A stretch of 64,000 nucleotides of DNA, from positions 13,211,678 to 13,275,677 of the forward strand of contig NC_089322.1 of the NCBI RefSeq assembly GCF_036669915.1. The letters are read 5' to 3'. The notes beneath the pieces are model-generated. The model saw only the letters and a program-made list of their open reading frames with translations, did no database searches and was not told where the DNA came from. The translations under genes were made by a program, and so were the position numbers. This stretch comes from Pocillopora verrucosa (Eukaryota > Cnidaria > Anthozoa > Scleractinia > Pocilloporidae). Within the stretch, counting starts at the first letter, position 1, and each line of letters begins with the position of its first letter. Below are positions 34,151 to 47,039 of this stretch, piece after piece.

Positions 34151-34355
34151 CTAACCCTTCAACCCCATAAGTGACCAAAACAGAGTTTCTTCCTTTAATA
34201 TCAATACAATATTAAGAAGAAAAGTGAAAAGAATATATCAAAGTAGCGACTGTTAGTTGATCCAGTACCAAGTTATCCAAACTCACATCACAAGAACCAT
34301 ATGGCAGACAGTAAGGAAGAATTACTGATGAGATCTTGGAAGTGAAAACGTTAGC
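34151..34355 (+). mobile_element. MITE, full copy
   Basis: The ends CTAACCCTTCAACCCC and GAAGTGAAAACGTTAGC are imperfect inverted repeats. It belongs to the same family as 20,914-21,126 and lies 49 bp before a UQCC5-like exon relic. Confidence 0.7.
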
Positions 34356-34404
34356 TAAAAAGGAGACAAATGAAGATCAAACCTCTCACTTGTATGTCCT
34401 ACAG

Positions 34405-34596
34405 ATGAAGTTTATGTCAAAAAGGAGGCAGAAAGACGTCTAGAAAGAAGAAAACAAGAACAAGAAAACACAAATAAACAACAGAGTGTAGAACCTGTTG
34501 GCGTATTCTGGCCGTTATTTAACCTTCTTTGCAGTCAGTTTAGCAAATTGCCTGGCAGGAAGTCAAGTGGTGCAGTTGTACTACAGACCAAACCTG
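34405..34596 (+). pseudogene. UQCC5-like exon 2 fused to UQCC6-like exon 1, dead copy
   Basis: After a CCTACAG acceptor the plus strand reads EVYVKKEAERRLERRKQEQE, matching the SMIM4/UQCC5 C-terminus. In a second frame it then reads YLTFFAVSLANCLAGSQVVQ and LYYRPNL, matching brawnin/UQCC6, up to a GTGAG donor. Compared with 50.8 kb, the UQCC5 stop codon and the UQCC6 ATG are lost through a small deletion/substitution, so neither small protein could be made correctly. Confidence 0.65.
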
Positions 34597-36713
34597 GTGA
34601 GAATCTTACGTTCTGTTTATTTTATGATTCATGAACATAGGAAATAGTAGATCACTACCCTTTGATTTACCTACATTTCAGCAAGGTTTCCTTTGCAATT
34701 TTTTGGAACTTCTAAAACAAAACTGGTCTGAAAGATCAGCTGAGTTATATTTGTTTGTTTGCAGTCTAGAAACTTGACTTGTTATTCTCAAGATTTGTTT
34801 TTCTATTCTCCCTTATTGCTATATACAACATTTAATTTTTGTAAAGCTTAGAGAATTAAGAGTATCTTGTATCTGATAAGTTAAATTATTATTATTACTT
34901 GCTCACTAAATGATGCAGTGGAATTATGGGGAGAGATTCCTCTTTTTTCAATTAATCACTTTTTAAATTGATTTTAGGCTTCACTGATTGTCAATAATTA
35001 ACTAGAGTTGCCATGTTTAGGTAAAGCTCTTTGTTAGCGGAGTTTTTCTACTTGCAGGCATGAAAATCCTAATCAAAAGGAGGCAAAATTGCTATGAAAA
35101 AAGTTTTGATTCTGTCAAAAGCTGAGCTATTCTAAGTTGTCATTAATGAAGTAAGCAATCAGTTTCCAACGTGAATATTTATCTTTATTAATATGAATCT
35201 AAACTGAGAGGCCTGGACTGGGTACAGGCAGGGTACATAATTGTATTTTTCCTTTTCCTTAAAATTGAGCAATTTATTCAGCATACAAGTAATAAGACTT
35301 AGATAGAGCCAATGGCCATTCACTACACTAACGCGTTTTAATTGCGAAATTACTTTGGTATATTACCGCTCTGGTATCTGTGCGCATGTTTTAAGTAATA
35401 AAGCAAGCAAGCAAGCATGCGAGCGAGCAACAAGTTTATTTCAAGCTTCTGAGAAAGTTTTAGTTCCCTCCCATCGAAATTGACAGGTTTGACTCTCTTA
35501 ATCTCATTCGTAGTTTATTCCTGATTACTGGAACGTTGGTTTAGTGTATTCGTCAAATATATTTTATGTAATATTATAAAATGTTCAGAGAAATGCGCAC
35601 GCCGTGATTGGTCAGAACGAGTTCATCATATTTCCATAAAGCACACCTCTTCCGTCACACGACTGCATTATTGAGATATAATGCACACAGCCTACGTCAT
35701 CGGTAAGAGCGCGCGCAATTCACGATACATTTTCTACAGTAATTAAAAGAACTTGTTCTTCGATCATTATTGAGTTCCATAAGCACTTGGGAATTCTTAA
35801 GAACACCCGAGAAGTGCGAGAAGCACTCGCCTTCGGCAGGTGCTTCTCCGCACTTCTTTCGTGTTCTTAAAAATTCCCGCGTGCTTATCTAACTCAGCAA
35901 TGCACTCGTCGCATTTTTTGTTTGTTGTCAAATGTGTTATTTACGGATATATACATTTGATAAACTGTCTGGTTCCAAAACAAGCCTCTGTCTTTTGTGG
36001 TGTTTGGTGAATTCTCCTCTGTCCAAGGTTACAAAAAGTGACAAAGGATTAGGAGTTAGAAAGGGATAAACAGGAATAATATGTTTTATTAACTTACCTA
36101 ATTGGATTAGGGGAAAAAGGGAGAAAAGTTAGTTTATTTTATAGTCATGAATTTTTAACAGCCAAAAAAAAATTCCTTACTTTGCTCACGACACCTTTTT
36201 CCTTTCAGCCGAGCAGAAGATGTATGCAAGTTTTCGCTGTGTGCGCGGATTAGGCTACATGACTATTTCAGAACTGCTGAGGGCAATAAAGGAGAAGGTT
36301 CTGTTTGATACGTTCCCGGAGTTTTCCGAATAAAGTGCTACATATTCTTGTAGTGATACCTACTACATCGTGTTCCACAGAACGATCATTCAGTCCGTTG
36401 CCTTGATTGAAAATTTACCTCTTACCACCATGGAGCAACAACGTGTCAGTAACATCGCACTTATCAACACTGAAAGGGCATATGCTAACTCTGTAGTCAA
36501 CAAGGGATCGTATCATTGATATCTTCGGCCGTCGAAATGGCAGAGATAGCTATATATTTCTTTTAATATGTTTTATGGGCTCATATGATAGATTCATATG
36601 TAAGAATATATTTATTTCATATGTAGGCCTATGTTAGTTTATCGTACGACTCGTGTTTCTCTTCGACTGTTTCATAACAATTTGGGCAACTTACAAGAAT
36701 TTTTTGGCATTAT
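34597..36713. other. Relic intron and intergenic sequence
   Basis: The start is homologous to the UQCC6-like intron at 51.0-51.6 kb. An imperfect hairpin lies at about 35,779-35,889 (GCACTTGGGAATTCTTAAGA against TTCTTAAAAATTCCCGCGTG), probably a foldback MITE. The segment 36.3-36.7 kb resembles 15.3-15.7 kb. No coding evidence. Confidence 0.5.
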
Positions 36714-38020
36714 TAAATATCACAGGTAACAGTGTTGTAATTAACAAACTGCGGCAGAATAAAAGCGGTCAAGCCCTTAGATGTTCAGGAGAGCGTTTCT
36801 GCAGACTCTGAAGCGCCTGATATCATGTTTGTTTTACAAAACTTGTGAATAAAAATCGTACGCGCTCACAAGCCATAAAATAACCTATAATTATAACCAG
36901 AATGTAAGCCTTTAATGCTTCAGATTATATTTCGTAAGTCTTATGTGCCGCTATCTCGCTGGAATGAGACTTTAATAGCTGTATCAGACCGCATGCAGCT
37001 TGTTGAATGAACAATCCTGTAAAAAATGCCAAGAAGTCAGTCTTAGTGCAAAAAAAAATGTTTGATAAGAGTGTCATAGGAAAGAATTTGATGATGCCCT
37101 TGTACTTTTCCTGCCTGCTAGAATACACAGAATTGTTAATTGATATTTTAGTTTGGTGGCATTTCTCGCAATCAGATGTTCATTTCTCCTTAGCATTCAG
37201 ATTCTTCCACATACACTGTTTCCAGTTGGTTTGTGACAATGTACCATTCACGCTTTTCAATATCACAGTTAACAGTGCTGTAATTAACAAACTGCGGCAG
37301 GATAAAGGCGGTCAAGTCCTTTGATGTTCAGGAAAGCGTTTCTGCGAGCTCTGAAGCGCCTGATATCATGTTTATTTTTTCTGTGGTCGATTACGCCATT
37401 CATGCTCATACTGAGGCGGTGAGATATATTTTTATCTCCAAAATCTGTTTTTGTGTATTAATGGCGCTATTTACAGACTTGTGTTGTGAAGTTAAAATTA
37501 ACAACGATATTTTTGTGTCTCTTTGGTATTTTCTCGAAATTGATGTTTCTACTAATTACCCATATTGTAGGTGTTTCAGTTTTCTACAAGACTTAAAGGT
37601 TTTTTATCAGCGTAAGGGTCGCATCTGTTAGTGTTATCGGATAACAGAATTCATCTCTAGAATTTAAGCTTTCAATGCTACAGATTATTTTTCACACAGT
37701 CTTATGTGCCGCGATCTCGTATAGAGTACAGGTGTGGTGTCAACTTCCAAGGTTAAGAAAACACAACCAAGTGAGAATATCTTTGCATTTCTTTTGGTGA
37801 TTGTGGTTAGCTTGGGCGAGAGTTGTAGCAGCAAGACATGTTACATAAAATAAGAAGATTTTGGGATCCAATATTCATGGTGCCTTCCACCCAGTTTGCT
37901 CAAGCTATTTCCCCCTTACATTCAAATACTTGTCTCACTTAGCATCTAATTAAACTGACGTAATAACGTGTTTTAGTAGGAAATAGCTGATAGCATTCGT
38001 TAGTTGACCCTTGCGTCGGT
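36714..38020. repeat. Module R, copy 3, with CTHRC1-like exon scraps
   Basis: Two parts of module R (36,714-36,830 and 37,257-38,020) flank an exon 3 5' edge (about 36,955-37,018) and an exon 2 tail (about 37,190-37,257), both minus strand and decayed. It is the same composition as copies 1 and 2. Confidence 0.68.
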
Positions 38021-38755
38021 GAGAGGTATTAATAATGATAAAAATCGAGCAAATATGGATTTCTGGAAGGAAAAAAATCACGGAGCAGTGAATATTTCCC
38101 TAATGTTGCATAAAATTCCCGTAAGAAAAACTCTTTCCAGTAGTTTCTCTGACGAAGGGCATACGCTCGAAAATTCAGCTTTAGAAACTCTTTACGGCGG
38201 CCAATTTACGCTTTAACCTAAAAACGAGAATTAAAGGGGGATTGAAAATATAAGAAGGGTAATTTCCAGGAAATTTCTGTACAGAGATCAACTTTAACCG
38301 GAACAATTTACTTCTTTATCGACCTGATAAACATAATTGAAATGTACTGAGCTTGTCGCAAGATAATGGGAATATTCTATTACAAATTACAGTTACTAGA
38401 AAACCTGAACATCTCTCTCCGTGTCAAATTCAAGAAACAGTAGGAAAAGATAACAATTCCTCTGCTCGTAAAATAAAACCGTTAGGAAATACGAAATAAT
38501 CAATCAGCTTATTGTATTTTTTTTTTTAGTGAATGGCTTATGACGATATGTTATTTCTATTCATTTTCCAAAACTTAAAAAAGTGTAAAACACATATACA
38601 GAAAATTCTTTTCAGATGCCAATTTTGTCTTTTAATAGCAATTAGCTTGGCAGACACGTGTGGTAAAGATTTCACAATTGAAAGATTCGTGATGTAAACA
38701 TAGGAAAACCGCGATTTTTTTAAATAAATAATCGATCTTTAATCACCAAGTGTAC

Positions 38756-38885
38756 CTCACATGGGTCTTTGTCAGCGCCAGTTTGTGAATTTTGTTGTTG
38801 AGGACTCGTAGTTGTTCCAACTGAACTGGCTCCTGGTTTGGATAAGAAAAATAAAGAAAGCAGCGAGGATCGGTAGGTCCGCCAT
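38756..38885 (-). pseudogene. CTHRC1-like exon 1 remnant, frameshifted
   Basis: The ATG at 38,885 opens MADLPILAAFFIFLI, then a 1-nt insertion shifts the frame. The other frame continues SSVGTTTSPQQQN to a DPCE/GT donor. The length is 130 nt against 129 nt in intact loci. The copy at 57,591-57,720 shares the insertion. The TATA box is not preserved upstream. Confidence 0.8.
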
Positions 38886-41250
38886 ACTCCGATGGTTACT
38901 TTGCGCGAATATTTTGTGTTCTTTGTAAAAATCCTCGCAGGCATGTATGAAATATCTTCTTCTTTTATTAAAATAATGACTCCCAAGGTTATAAGAAAAC
39001 AACTAAATTAGAATATAGGCACGTAGCTTTTGGTTAATAGTAAAAAGTTGTAGGTGGAGTTGTAGTCGAAAGTAGTTGAAGATAGAGTGACAGTTACAGT
39101 TGGAGTTAATTAGAGAGAAAATACTGTCTGTAGACGATGCAGCAGTAAGGCATCATACATCAAAGACGAAAGCTTTGTGATCCAAGAATCTTAGTGCCTT
39201 CCGCTCAGCGAGTTTGCCTGAGCTAGTTTCTTTCTAACTTCCCAAAATTCTTTGCTCCTTTGATTAAGTACAGTATTCATGTATTTTGAATCAATTTTAA
39301 AATAGAATAAAACTTTTTAAACACGGTTTGTTTGATCACTGATCATGAGGCGGTGCAAAATATTTTCATCTCCAAACTCTATTAATGTCTTTTAAAGGCA
39401 TAGAATTTGAGACTTGTGTTGTGCAGTTTGAATTAAGAGTGATATTTTTGCACGGTATAATACATTAAAGGAGAAAGCTTTTGTGATCCAAGACACCTGG
39501 TACTTTCCGCTCAGCGAGTTTGTTTAAGCTAATTTCTTCCTCAAGTCTCAATGTTCTTTTGTCCTTTGGTCGATTAAGATATTTGACCCATGTATTCAAA
39601 ATGGATTCTTAAAATTGTTTGATGCACACTGATCATCAGGCTCTGTGATAGATTTTCATCTTCAAATATTTGTTCAAGTGTTTGAAGGATGCAAATTGCA
39701 GACTTGTGTTGTGTAGTTAAAATTAAGAATATTATTTTTGTATTTCTTGTTGATCTCTAGATGTGATTTTCCTATAATCATCATTATTTTAAGTGATTTG
39801 TTTGCATGAGACTTTAAGCCTTTTTCTTGAGTTTTTACTGATTATGGAGTTTATCCAGGGTCTAATTTAATCCTTCAGTGCTCCAGATTGTTTATCACGC
39901 GGTCTCTGTGCCGCTATCTCTTATAAAGCATAGGTGTGGTGTCAACTTCCGAGGTTAAGAAAAACCGACCGATTGAGCAAATAAGTGCGCATGTTTTTTT
40001 GCAATCGTAGTTCGTGAGAGTTAGATAGGGTTAGAGGTGAATTTTATCAGAGACAGAATGCTTTAGATGTTTTAGCAGCAAGGCATAATAATGAAAGAAG
40101 ACGCTTTTGTGATCCAAGGTTCTTCGTGCCTTCCGCCCATCAAATTAGTTGAAGCTATAGTTTCCACTAATGTCCTAATAATTATCTCACTGAGTATCTA
40201 ACTGAATTGGAGCAATAACGTGTTACATTGAGGAAATGGAAGATAGCATCATGGAGAAGCTTCGCCATACACCGATGGTTACTTTGCGCGAATGCTTTAT
40301 GTTCCCCATGAAATATCTTCCTTTAAAAAATGACAAGTCTATTAACGTCCTTTATAGAACCTCGTAAGACTTATTGTCAGTTACCATGTTAAATAAGAAT
40401 CTTAATAAGAAAACTGTCGAGCAAAATGATACTATACTCGCAATCACACGCGAGTTAACACTCTGATATCCTTATCGGTTCACTAGTGAAGCACGTACTG
40501 ACTAATGTTTCATACGTATTTATTCGATTAAACGCCGCCCTCCAATAAACGCTGCATTTTAAGGCAAAAATATTAATGAACGCCGTCCTCGAATAAACCC
40601 CGCATTATGATGCGGCGTTTATTCGAATAAAAGACTCAACAAACGCTTAGCAGGTTGATCGATCACTACTTATATAATTAGGCAATGATATGCAGGTTTT
40701 TGGTTCATCGCTATCAACCTGGGACTCCTTCGAGTGTCACATCGAAGATAGCATTACTTACGCAATTGCAGTCTTTGTAGCGGTGGACGACCATTGCTTC
40801 CATAGCTGTTGGAAATTCTTAGTGAACCAGACACAAGTCCTTTTAAATTTACTAGTTCTGATGTCAAGGAAGTATATCCGACATTACATCTTTTGGACTC
40901 GGTTTGAAGAGGACAGTAAGATTGAAATTGAATGATATTGATTCATTTGATACAGTTATGATACTATTGTTTGCAGTAAATGAATTAGATTTAAATTTGG
41001 TTCTTTTTGGTCCGTTCTCGATTGTAATGTAATAATTCATAAACGAGGCAGTGTTTTATCAGGTTTTCTAAACACGAGGAAACTGGTGAAAGCAAGAGAC
41101 CGAAGGCGGAGTGCTTTTTCACATTTTTGGTCGTTGTTTTTTTCAATTGGCCTATCAAAAGGGTTTGATTCATCATCACTGAAATAAAAAAAATTACAAA
41201 AAAAAAAAAACAAAACAGAAAAAACATCACGCATATAATTAATTTTTGCT
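38886..41250. other. Intergenic sequence; no gene seen
   Basis: 38.5-39.4 kb is duplicated at 57.37-58.2 kb. At 40,520-40,640 several copies of AATAAACGCCGC occur in both orientations, forming a loose hairpin; related motifs are at 3.26 and 58.23 kb. I saw no supported reading frame. An AT-rich stretch with homopolymers lies near 41.0-41.2 kb, and an AAT microsatellite near 41.30 kb. Confidence 0.5.
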
Positions 41251-42838
41251 TTCTATCGTTGCATTATCACTTGTGCATATTTGCCAGTCAGTGTGATGAA
41301 TAATAATAATAATAATAATAAGAACTTTATTTCTCCTACAAAATGGATCAGCTAGTACACGAGTAAAAGTTGGTATTAACCCATGTGTAGCAAAGCAAGT
41401 TTCACATAAATTATGCGCGAAAATTTGATCATTATGCTTCTGATCATGACCGTCACCCATGGCATCGTGCCGAGAATTATGCTTAAATTTTTCTTTCTGT
41501 TCAATTTGATAATTCAAAATAATAGCTTTTAAGAACCCCTCGACCTCCCGCCCCTCCCCACCGTATTCCTATCACCAACAGGTAACACTTGCTAACAATA
41601 AAAGGCTTACCGAAGTTCAGAACACAACATTTTACTTAACAAATTCCGAGCAAGAAGAGCAGGAAAAGCAGGCCGTATTGTTGAAAGCACTCAGGATACA
41701 GAATTCATCTCTTGGTAAACTGTGACATCAAGGGATTTTTATGAAGTCACTTACTATAACATTATGCCGGTATAAGTCATCTGACCCTAATCAGTGTTCT
41801 TTAGAGAGGAAAATTGTGGCCTAAATCTTCTCTGGAGCTCAGAGAAATTTTCTCACCTTGAAATATATAGAGCATTACTCAGTGCCACGAAAATAATGAA
41901 TTTAGCAGAGAAATGATAATTACAGATTTGGTCGATGAAGTTTGAAGATACGTGTATACCAGAGTAAACCCTTTTTTCATAAATGAGCATAGTGATCCTC
42001 CGCTCCCATTTCAAAAACTAGCTTCTAGGAAGTTAGAAGGACACTGTGATCAACAATGTGAGGTAAGTTCTAATTAATAACCGGAACCGCTAATTATCTG
42101 TCACTTGACTAGGTCGGCCGGTCAATGAATAGTGGCTGAAATACTCAATTTTACCTTCAGAATGTTTGAGCACGAACAAATTGAAGCTAGTGATAGGCAC
42201 TGCCTTCTTTGTGCTTTTTTAAAAAGTACTTCGATATTAACATTAATGTTAATAATAGTACTAATAATTACAATGATGATAAAAAAAATTATTAGGATAT
42301 ACCAAGACAGTGGATAGCGTTGAAATCGCGCTCCGATTGGCCACTCAAATTCTGCATTTCCCTTCTTATTCACCTCTAAGCAACGCGCGCGGGATTTGCA
42401 CCAGAAATTATTATAGTCATTGCAAGAATAAACGAGTGTTCTTTTTGTGCTATATTAACTCACTGTTTTAGTATATACTAATTTACTAAAACAACCATTT
42501 AACTCAGTGTGGGTGGCAAGTGCGGATATTTTCTTCCCCGTTTCGTAGCTCGGAAAATATCTTCCACCAGCAACCTCCACTTTGGTAAATATTTGTTAGT
42601 GATAGCCTAGCTATGAGCAGTCTCTCCTTCTCGGTGAAGTCTGACTTGCAATTTAAAAAAAATCAGTAACCTTATGAACTCAGATGATGAAACCCTATTA
42701 TCTCATACCCCAAACACAAAAAATGTAGGAATAATGTTTAGTGAAAAAGATGTTGGTGACAAAAAGTTAGAAAGCAAGGCCAGTTATGAAACAATAAAAC
42801 ATTGTTCACCATTCCTTTTATGAAAACGACGGAAGTAA
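41251..42838. repeat. 3' flank of CTHRC1-like locus 5 (shared with loci 1 and 7)
   Basis: This is a diverged copy of 3.3-4.75 kb and 60.3-61.8 kb. No coding sequence is conserved among the three. Confidence 0.7.
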
Positions 42839-44388
42839 TCAGGACTGGGCTCTAGACACTTCCTCTATCATTATCCGGGATACTGATATCCATCCAGTGT
42901 AAGCATCACCCAGTCTATTACCATTTGGACACTGTCCTACCCATAACTCCACAGTAACCCTTCCCTGTGGAATGTTTTCACAGTATCCCTCAAATGATCT
43001 GTGATGAAGCAGATTAGGACTCCCAGATGGCCAGCTGTTGTACACAACAGCCTCAATTGTCATTGGTCCACTGCATTCATTTCCATTAAACTTGAAGAAC
43101 CACCGGTTGCATCTATATGAAGTGCCTCTCACTCTCATATTTCCCTGGAATGAGACTTTAATAGCTGTATCAGACTGCAGCTTGTTGAATGAGCAATCCT
43201 ATAAAAAAATGCCAAGAATACAGTCTTAGTGCGAAAAAAAAGAGTATATATAAGAGTATTATAGGAAACAATTTTATGATGACCTTTTCCTGCTGCTAGT
43301 ATGCACGGAATTGTTAATTGATATTTTTAGTTTGGCTGCATTTCTCAAAAGTCTCTTTCAGAGATGGCTATGACAAACTGGCTCTAATACTTAATTTATT
43401 TTTCATTACATTTTCTAGATATTTCTGTACCTTAATCTTTCCACTATCTCTATCATCATCGAGATTTTTCACACACACTGTTTCCAGTTGGTCTGTGACA
43501 CTGCACTATTCACGATTTCTCCTTTCTCTCCTTTAGATCCCTGCTCTCCTTTCACACCCTTGATTCCTGGCGGTCCACTGCTGCCACGTGACCCTTCATG
43601 ACCTTTATCTCCTTTTATTCCCATCATTCCAGGTGCACCATTTTTACCAAGTGACCCTGGATTTCCTTTTTGTCCTCTTGTTCCCATCATACCTCTCGGT
43701 CCCTTAACACCAGGCTCCCCCTTAGCTCCATCTTTTCCTTGTTGCCCTTGCGGCCCTGGGGCGCCAGGAATTCCCGGCATTCCTGGTATGCCATTCGATC
43801 CTGGAATCCCAGAAAATCCGTGAGCAAAAATGGATTTCTGAAAAAGAAGAAAGAACATATAATTATTGAATGGATGTACCGTACATCAAGAAACTACTGT
43901 GCTACTTCGGCGGACACGTAAATATCAATAAACATCAGTGATGTTTATTAATATTTACGTGTCCGCCGAAGTAGCACAGCAGTTTCTTGAGAAGCTAATC
44001 ATGTTGAGAATTTAGCTTCGTTTTAGGAGAAACGGCGCGGAACATTGGATGATCTCATACCGTTGTGGAGATATTCCTAACAGAAAACTTTTTCAAGCAA
44101 TGTCCTCCTTTGTCTTTGAAACTCATGATTGATGAGGGATTTGTTTTTTGCTTAGCTTGGTAGACATGAGTGGTAAACTGAGGTATGACAAATGAACGCT
44201 TCATGAAGTACATGCGATTTCGTAGTAAATAATCGTGGATAAAGCATGCCTAAGGGTACCTCACATGGGTCTTTGTCAGCGCTAGCTTGAGGATTCTGTT
44301 GTTGAGGACTGGTGGTTGTTCCCACGGAACTTACTCCTGTTTTGGATGAGAAAAATAACAAAACAACGAGGATCAGAGGCTTCGCCAT
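42839..44388 (-). pseudogene. CTHRC1-like locus 5, complete but for one missing base
   Basis: Exons are 44,388-44,260, 43,837-43,431 and 43,198-42,839. Exon 1 has an intact signal peptide (MAKPLILVVLLFF) and donor; exon 3 is fully open (119 residues; variable loops VRGTSYRC, NSWPSGSPN, CPNGNRLG). Exon 2 has all 34 Gly-X-Y triplets but is 407 nt: one C is absent near 43,476, turning the conserved CVW codons into Cys-Val-stop. The TATA box is present. This could be a very young pseudogene, a polymorphism or a base-calling error, so the locus may be functional in some individuals. Intron 1 contains a 103-bp palindrome. Confidence 0.82.
43887..43989. repeat. Near-perfect 103-bp palindrome in intron 1 of locus 5
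   Basis: 51-nt arms (43,887-43,937 and 43,939-43,989) are reverse complements with two mismatches, around a single G. Other loci have only the right arm sequence (GTCCGCCGAAGTAGCACAGC), so the left arm is an inverted extra copy. Confidence 0.92.
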
Positions 44389-44459
44389 ACTCCGATGGTT
44401 ACTTTGCGTGAATATTTCGTGTTCTATGACTGAAATATATATCTCCTAATGTACTCGCC

Positions 44460-44469
44460 TATTTATATC
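44460..44469 (-). promoter_or_regulatory. TATA box of CTHRC1-like locus 5
   Basis: The minus strand reads GATATAAATAGGCG, 72 bp from the ATG at 44,388. Confidence 0.65.
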
Positions 44470-45587
44470 CCACCGAATTTCATTATAAAATAACAACCTT
44501 AATTAAAAAGCGCTGGAGCTAAATGATAAGGATGTCTGAAGCTACTTGAACTCACACACCAGGTCAACAACTTGACTGTGATATCCCTATCAGTTCACTA
44601 TTGAAGCACGTACTGACTAACAGACCAATGTTTCACTCATGTTTAGGAAATTACGCAGAAAAATCTGGGCCACAAAATCTACCTACTCGGATCAAACGAG
44701 AAATATTGAGAAAAAAAGTTCGATATGGTCTGTGATATGATGTTCATTTGTCCTTAGCTCGATTTCGGTATTCATGTTATTGAATCCATTCTAAAATAGT
44801 ATAGACATTTACAAATGCCGCATGTTAGACTCAAACTGATCATAAGGTGGTGTGTTAGATTTTGTCGACATTTCAATGATGGTACAAATTGCAGACCCGT
44901 CTCAATGATATCAAATTTAACTGAAACTTAAATGTGTTTGATTGAAGAAACATGTGATAGCACCCATAAGCGAACGGGCCGGGGGAGCTGGGAGGCTGTC
45001 AACCCCCCACCCCTCCGCCTCCCAAATTTTAGGCAACTCAGATTTTTAATGCAGCAAAAGAAATTTTGGCAATGCCAATTTTTACAAAAAGTTTCCATGT
45101 TTCTTTTCGTCTTTTTTTTTCTTTCAAAGAGACATTTATTAATTTAAACTTAAGTAGGTGTGGTAAAGCTAGTTTAATTCGTCTGCGGATTGTGAGTGCT
45201 GAGAGTAATTCTGAGCAACACTTATAGTCTGTGCCGATATCTTTAGGGGAAGACGGTCGATGTCATCTGCACACATAACCATTCAGACCTTATGCCAGTG
45301 TCGTAGTCAAGAAAGTTCCAACAGCGTATGGCAGATAGTGTCAGCAATGAGTCTTAAAATTAAGAAGTAGTAAACCAGTTCTCAGTTTGAATTACGGGAA
45401 GCCAGGGCACTCAGACAAACGCCATCGCGCAGCATTCAAGACCTTGTAGGTGAACACGTGCAAGGACAAACGCAGCTGACACCGTAATCGCACCACCGGA
45501 TGAACACTTACTATGCGTCCATCGACATGATGCTGAAAAATTGGCACGAACCGGCACCCATGGTGGCATTGGTTAGTTTGACCCGCT
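44470..45587. other. 5' flank of locus 5, C-rich repeat and hAT-like trace
   Basis: The shared 5' flank block extends to about 44.9 kb and is close to 54.2-54.7 kb. A repeat at 44,950-45,120 (C-rich tract then CAAATTTTAGGCAACTCAG) recurs at 54.68 and 56.0 kb. About 45,180-45,540 parallels 56.2-56.55 kb and ends with the same hAT-like YYASID trace as the window start. Confidence 0.5.
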
Positions 45588-46620
45588 ATTAAATATCACA
45601 GATAACAATGTTTTAATTCACAAACTGCGGCAGGGTCAAGCCCTTCGATGTTTAGGAGAGTGTTCTGCGGACTCTGAAGCGCCTGATGTTATGTTTATTT
45701 CTTCCATGGTCGATTACTGTATTCATGCTTATATTGAGGCGGTGAGATATATTTTCATCGCCAAAATCTCCTTTTGTGTATTAATGGTACAAGTTGCAGA
45801 CTCGTGTCGTGTAGTTAAAATTAAGAACGATAATTTCTACAAGACTTAGAGGTTTTTTATCAGCGTTAGGGTGACATCTATTACCATTATCGGATAACGG
45901 AGTTTATCTCTAGAATGTAAGTCTTCAATGATTCAGATTATTTTTCACACAATCTTATGTGCCGCTATCTCGCTGCAATGAATAATTAGAATGGTTGTAT
46001 CAGACCGCAGCTCGTTAAATGAGCAATCCCGTAAAATATGCCGAGAAGACAGGCTCAGTGGAAAACAAACATGTTTCTTATCAGCCTAAGGGTCACATCT
46101 GTTTTTTCGGATAACGGAGTTTATCTCTAGAATGTAAGCCGCCTTGAATGCTTCAGATTATTACACAGTCTTATGTGCCGCTATCTCACATGGTGCACAG
46201 GTGTGGTGTCAACTTCCAAGGTTAAGAAAACACAACCAAGGGAGAATATCTTTGCATATCTTTTCGATAGTAGCTAGTAAGGGTTAGTTAGGCTTAGAGT
46301 TGTAACAGCAAGACATGTTACATAAGATAAGAAGATTATGAAATCCAAGATTCATGGTACCTTCCACCCAGTTTGCTCAAGCTATTTCCCCTATATGTTC
46401 AAATACTTTTCTAACTGAGCATCTGATTAAACTGGCGTAGTAACGTGTTTGATTTAGGACATAGGTGATAGCATTCGTTAGCTTGACCCCTTTTTCAAAT
46501 ATCACAGATAACAATTTTTTTATCAGAAAATGCAGCAGTAAAAGGTGGCGAAGCCCTTAGATATTCAAAAAGGGTAATTTTGTAACGTGGTACTGCGTCG
46601 GTGAGGGGTATTACAGGATT
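45588..46620. repeat. Module R, copy 4
   Basis: Module R occurs in two sub-blocks around a degenerate 5' edge of CTHRC1-like exon 3 (about 45,965-46,030, minus strand). It is followed by a short repeat (TTTTATCAGCTGAACTGATA) that also precedes the collagen remnants at 1.9 and 18.1 kb. Confidence 0.65.
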
Positions 46621-46711
46621 ATTTGGTTTTATCAGCTGAACTGATAACGTAAATTGGCCAGTGTAAAGAGTTTCAAAAGCATCTGCCACGTGAACAACCT
46701 ACATAACATTT

Positions 46712-46893
46712 ATCTCCTTTTAATCCTGTCATTCCAGGTGCACCCCGGTCACTACGGTCCCTTGACACCAGGCTTCCCCTTAGCTCCATCTTTTCCTTGT
46801 TGTCTTTGAAGCCCTGGGGCGTCAGGAATTCCTGGCATTCCTGGTATGCCATTCGACCCTGGAATCCTAGGAAAACTGACAGCAAAAAATAGA
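46712..46893 (-). pseudogene. Collagen exon remnant of CTHRC1-like type
   Basis: From an AG acceptor-like end at about 46,893 the minus strand reads KSIF, then reaches an early stop, then shifted collagen (GSNGIPGMPGIPDAPG and onward). Gly positions are lost and the frame shifts more than once. It is the partner of 18,190-18,345. Confidence 0.72.
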
Positions 46894-47039
46894 TTTCTGG
46901 AAAGAAGAAAAATATATACTGATTGGGTGGAAAAAAAAACAAGAACACAAAATAAAACTGTATTGGTGCAGAGAACTTTCTTATAATGATAATATAGGGA
47001 ATAAATTAAAGATTTTCTTGATATTTCCTGACTTTGATC

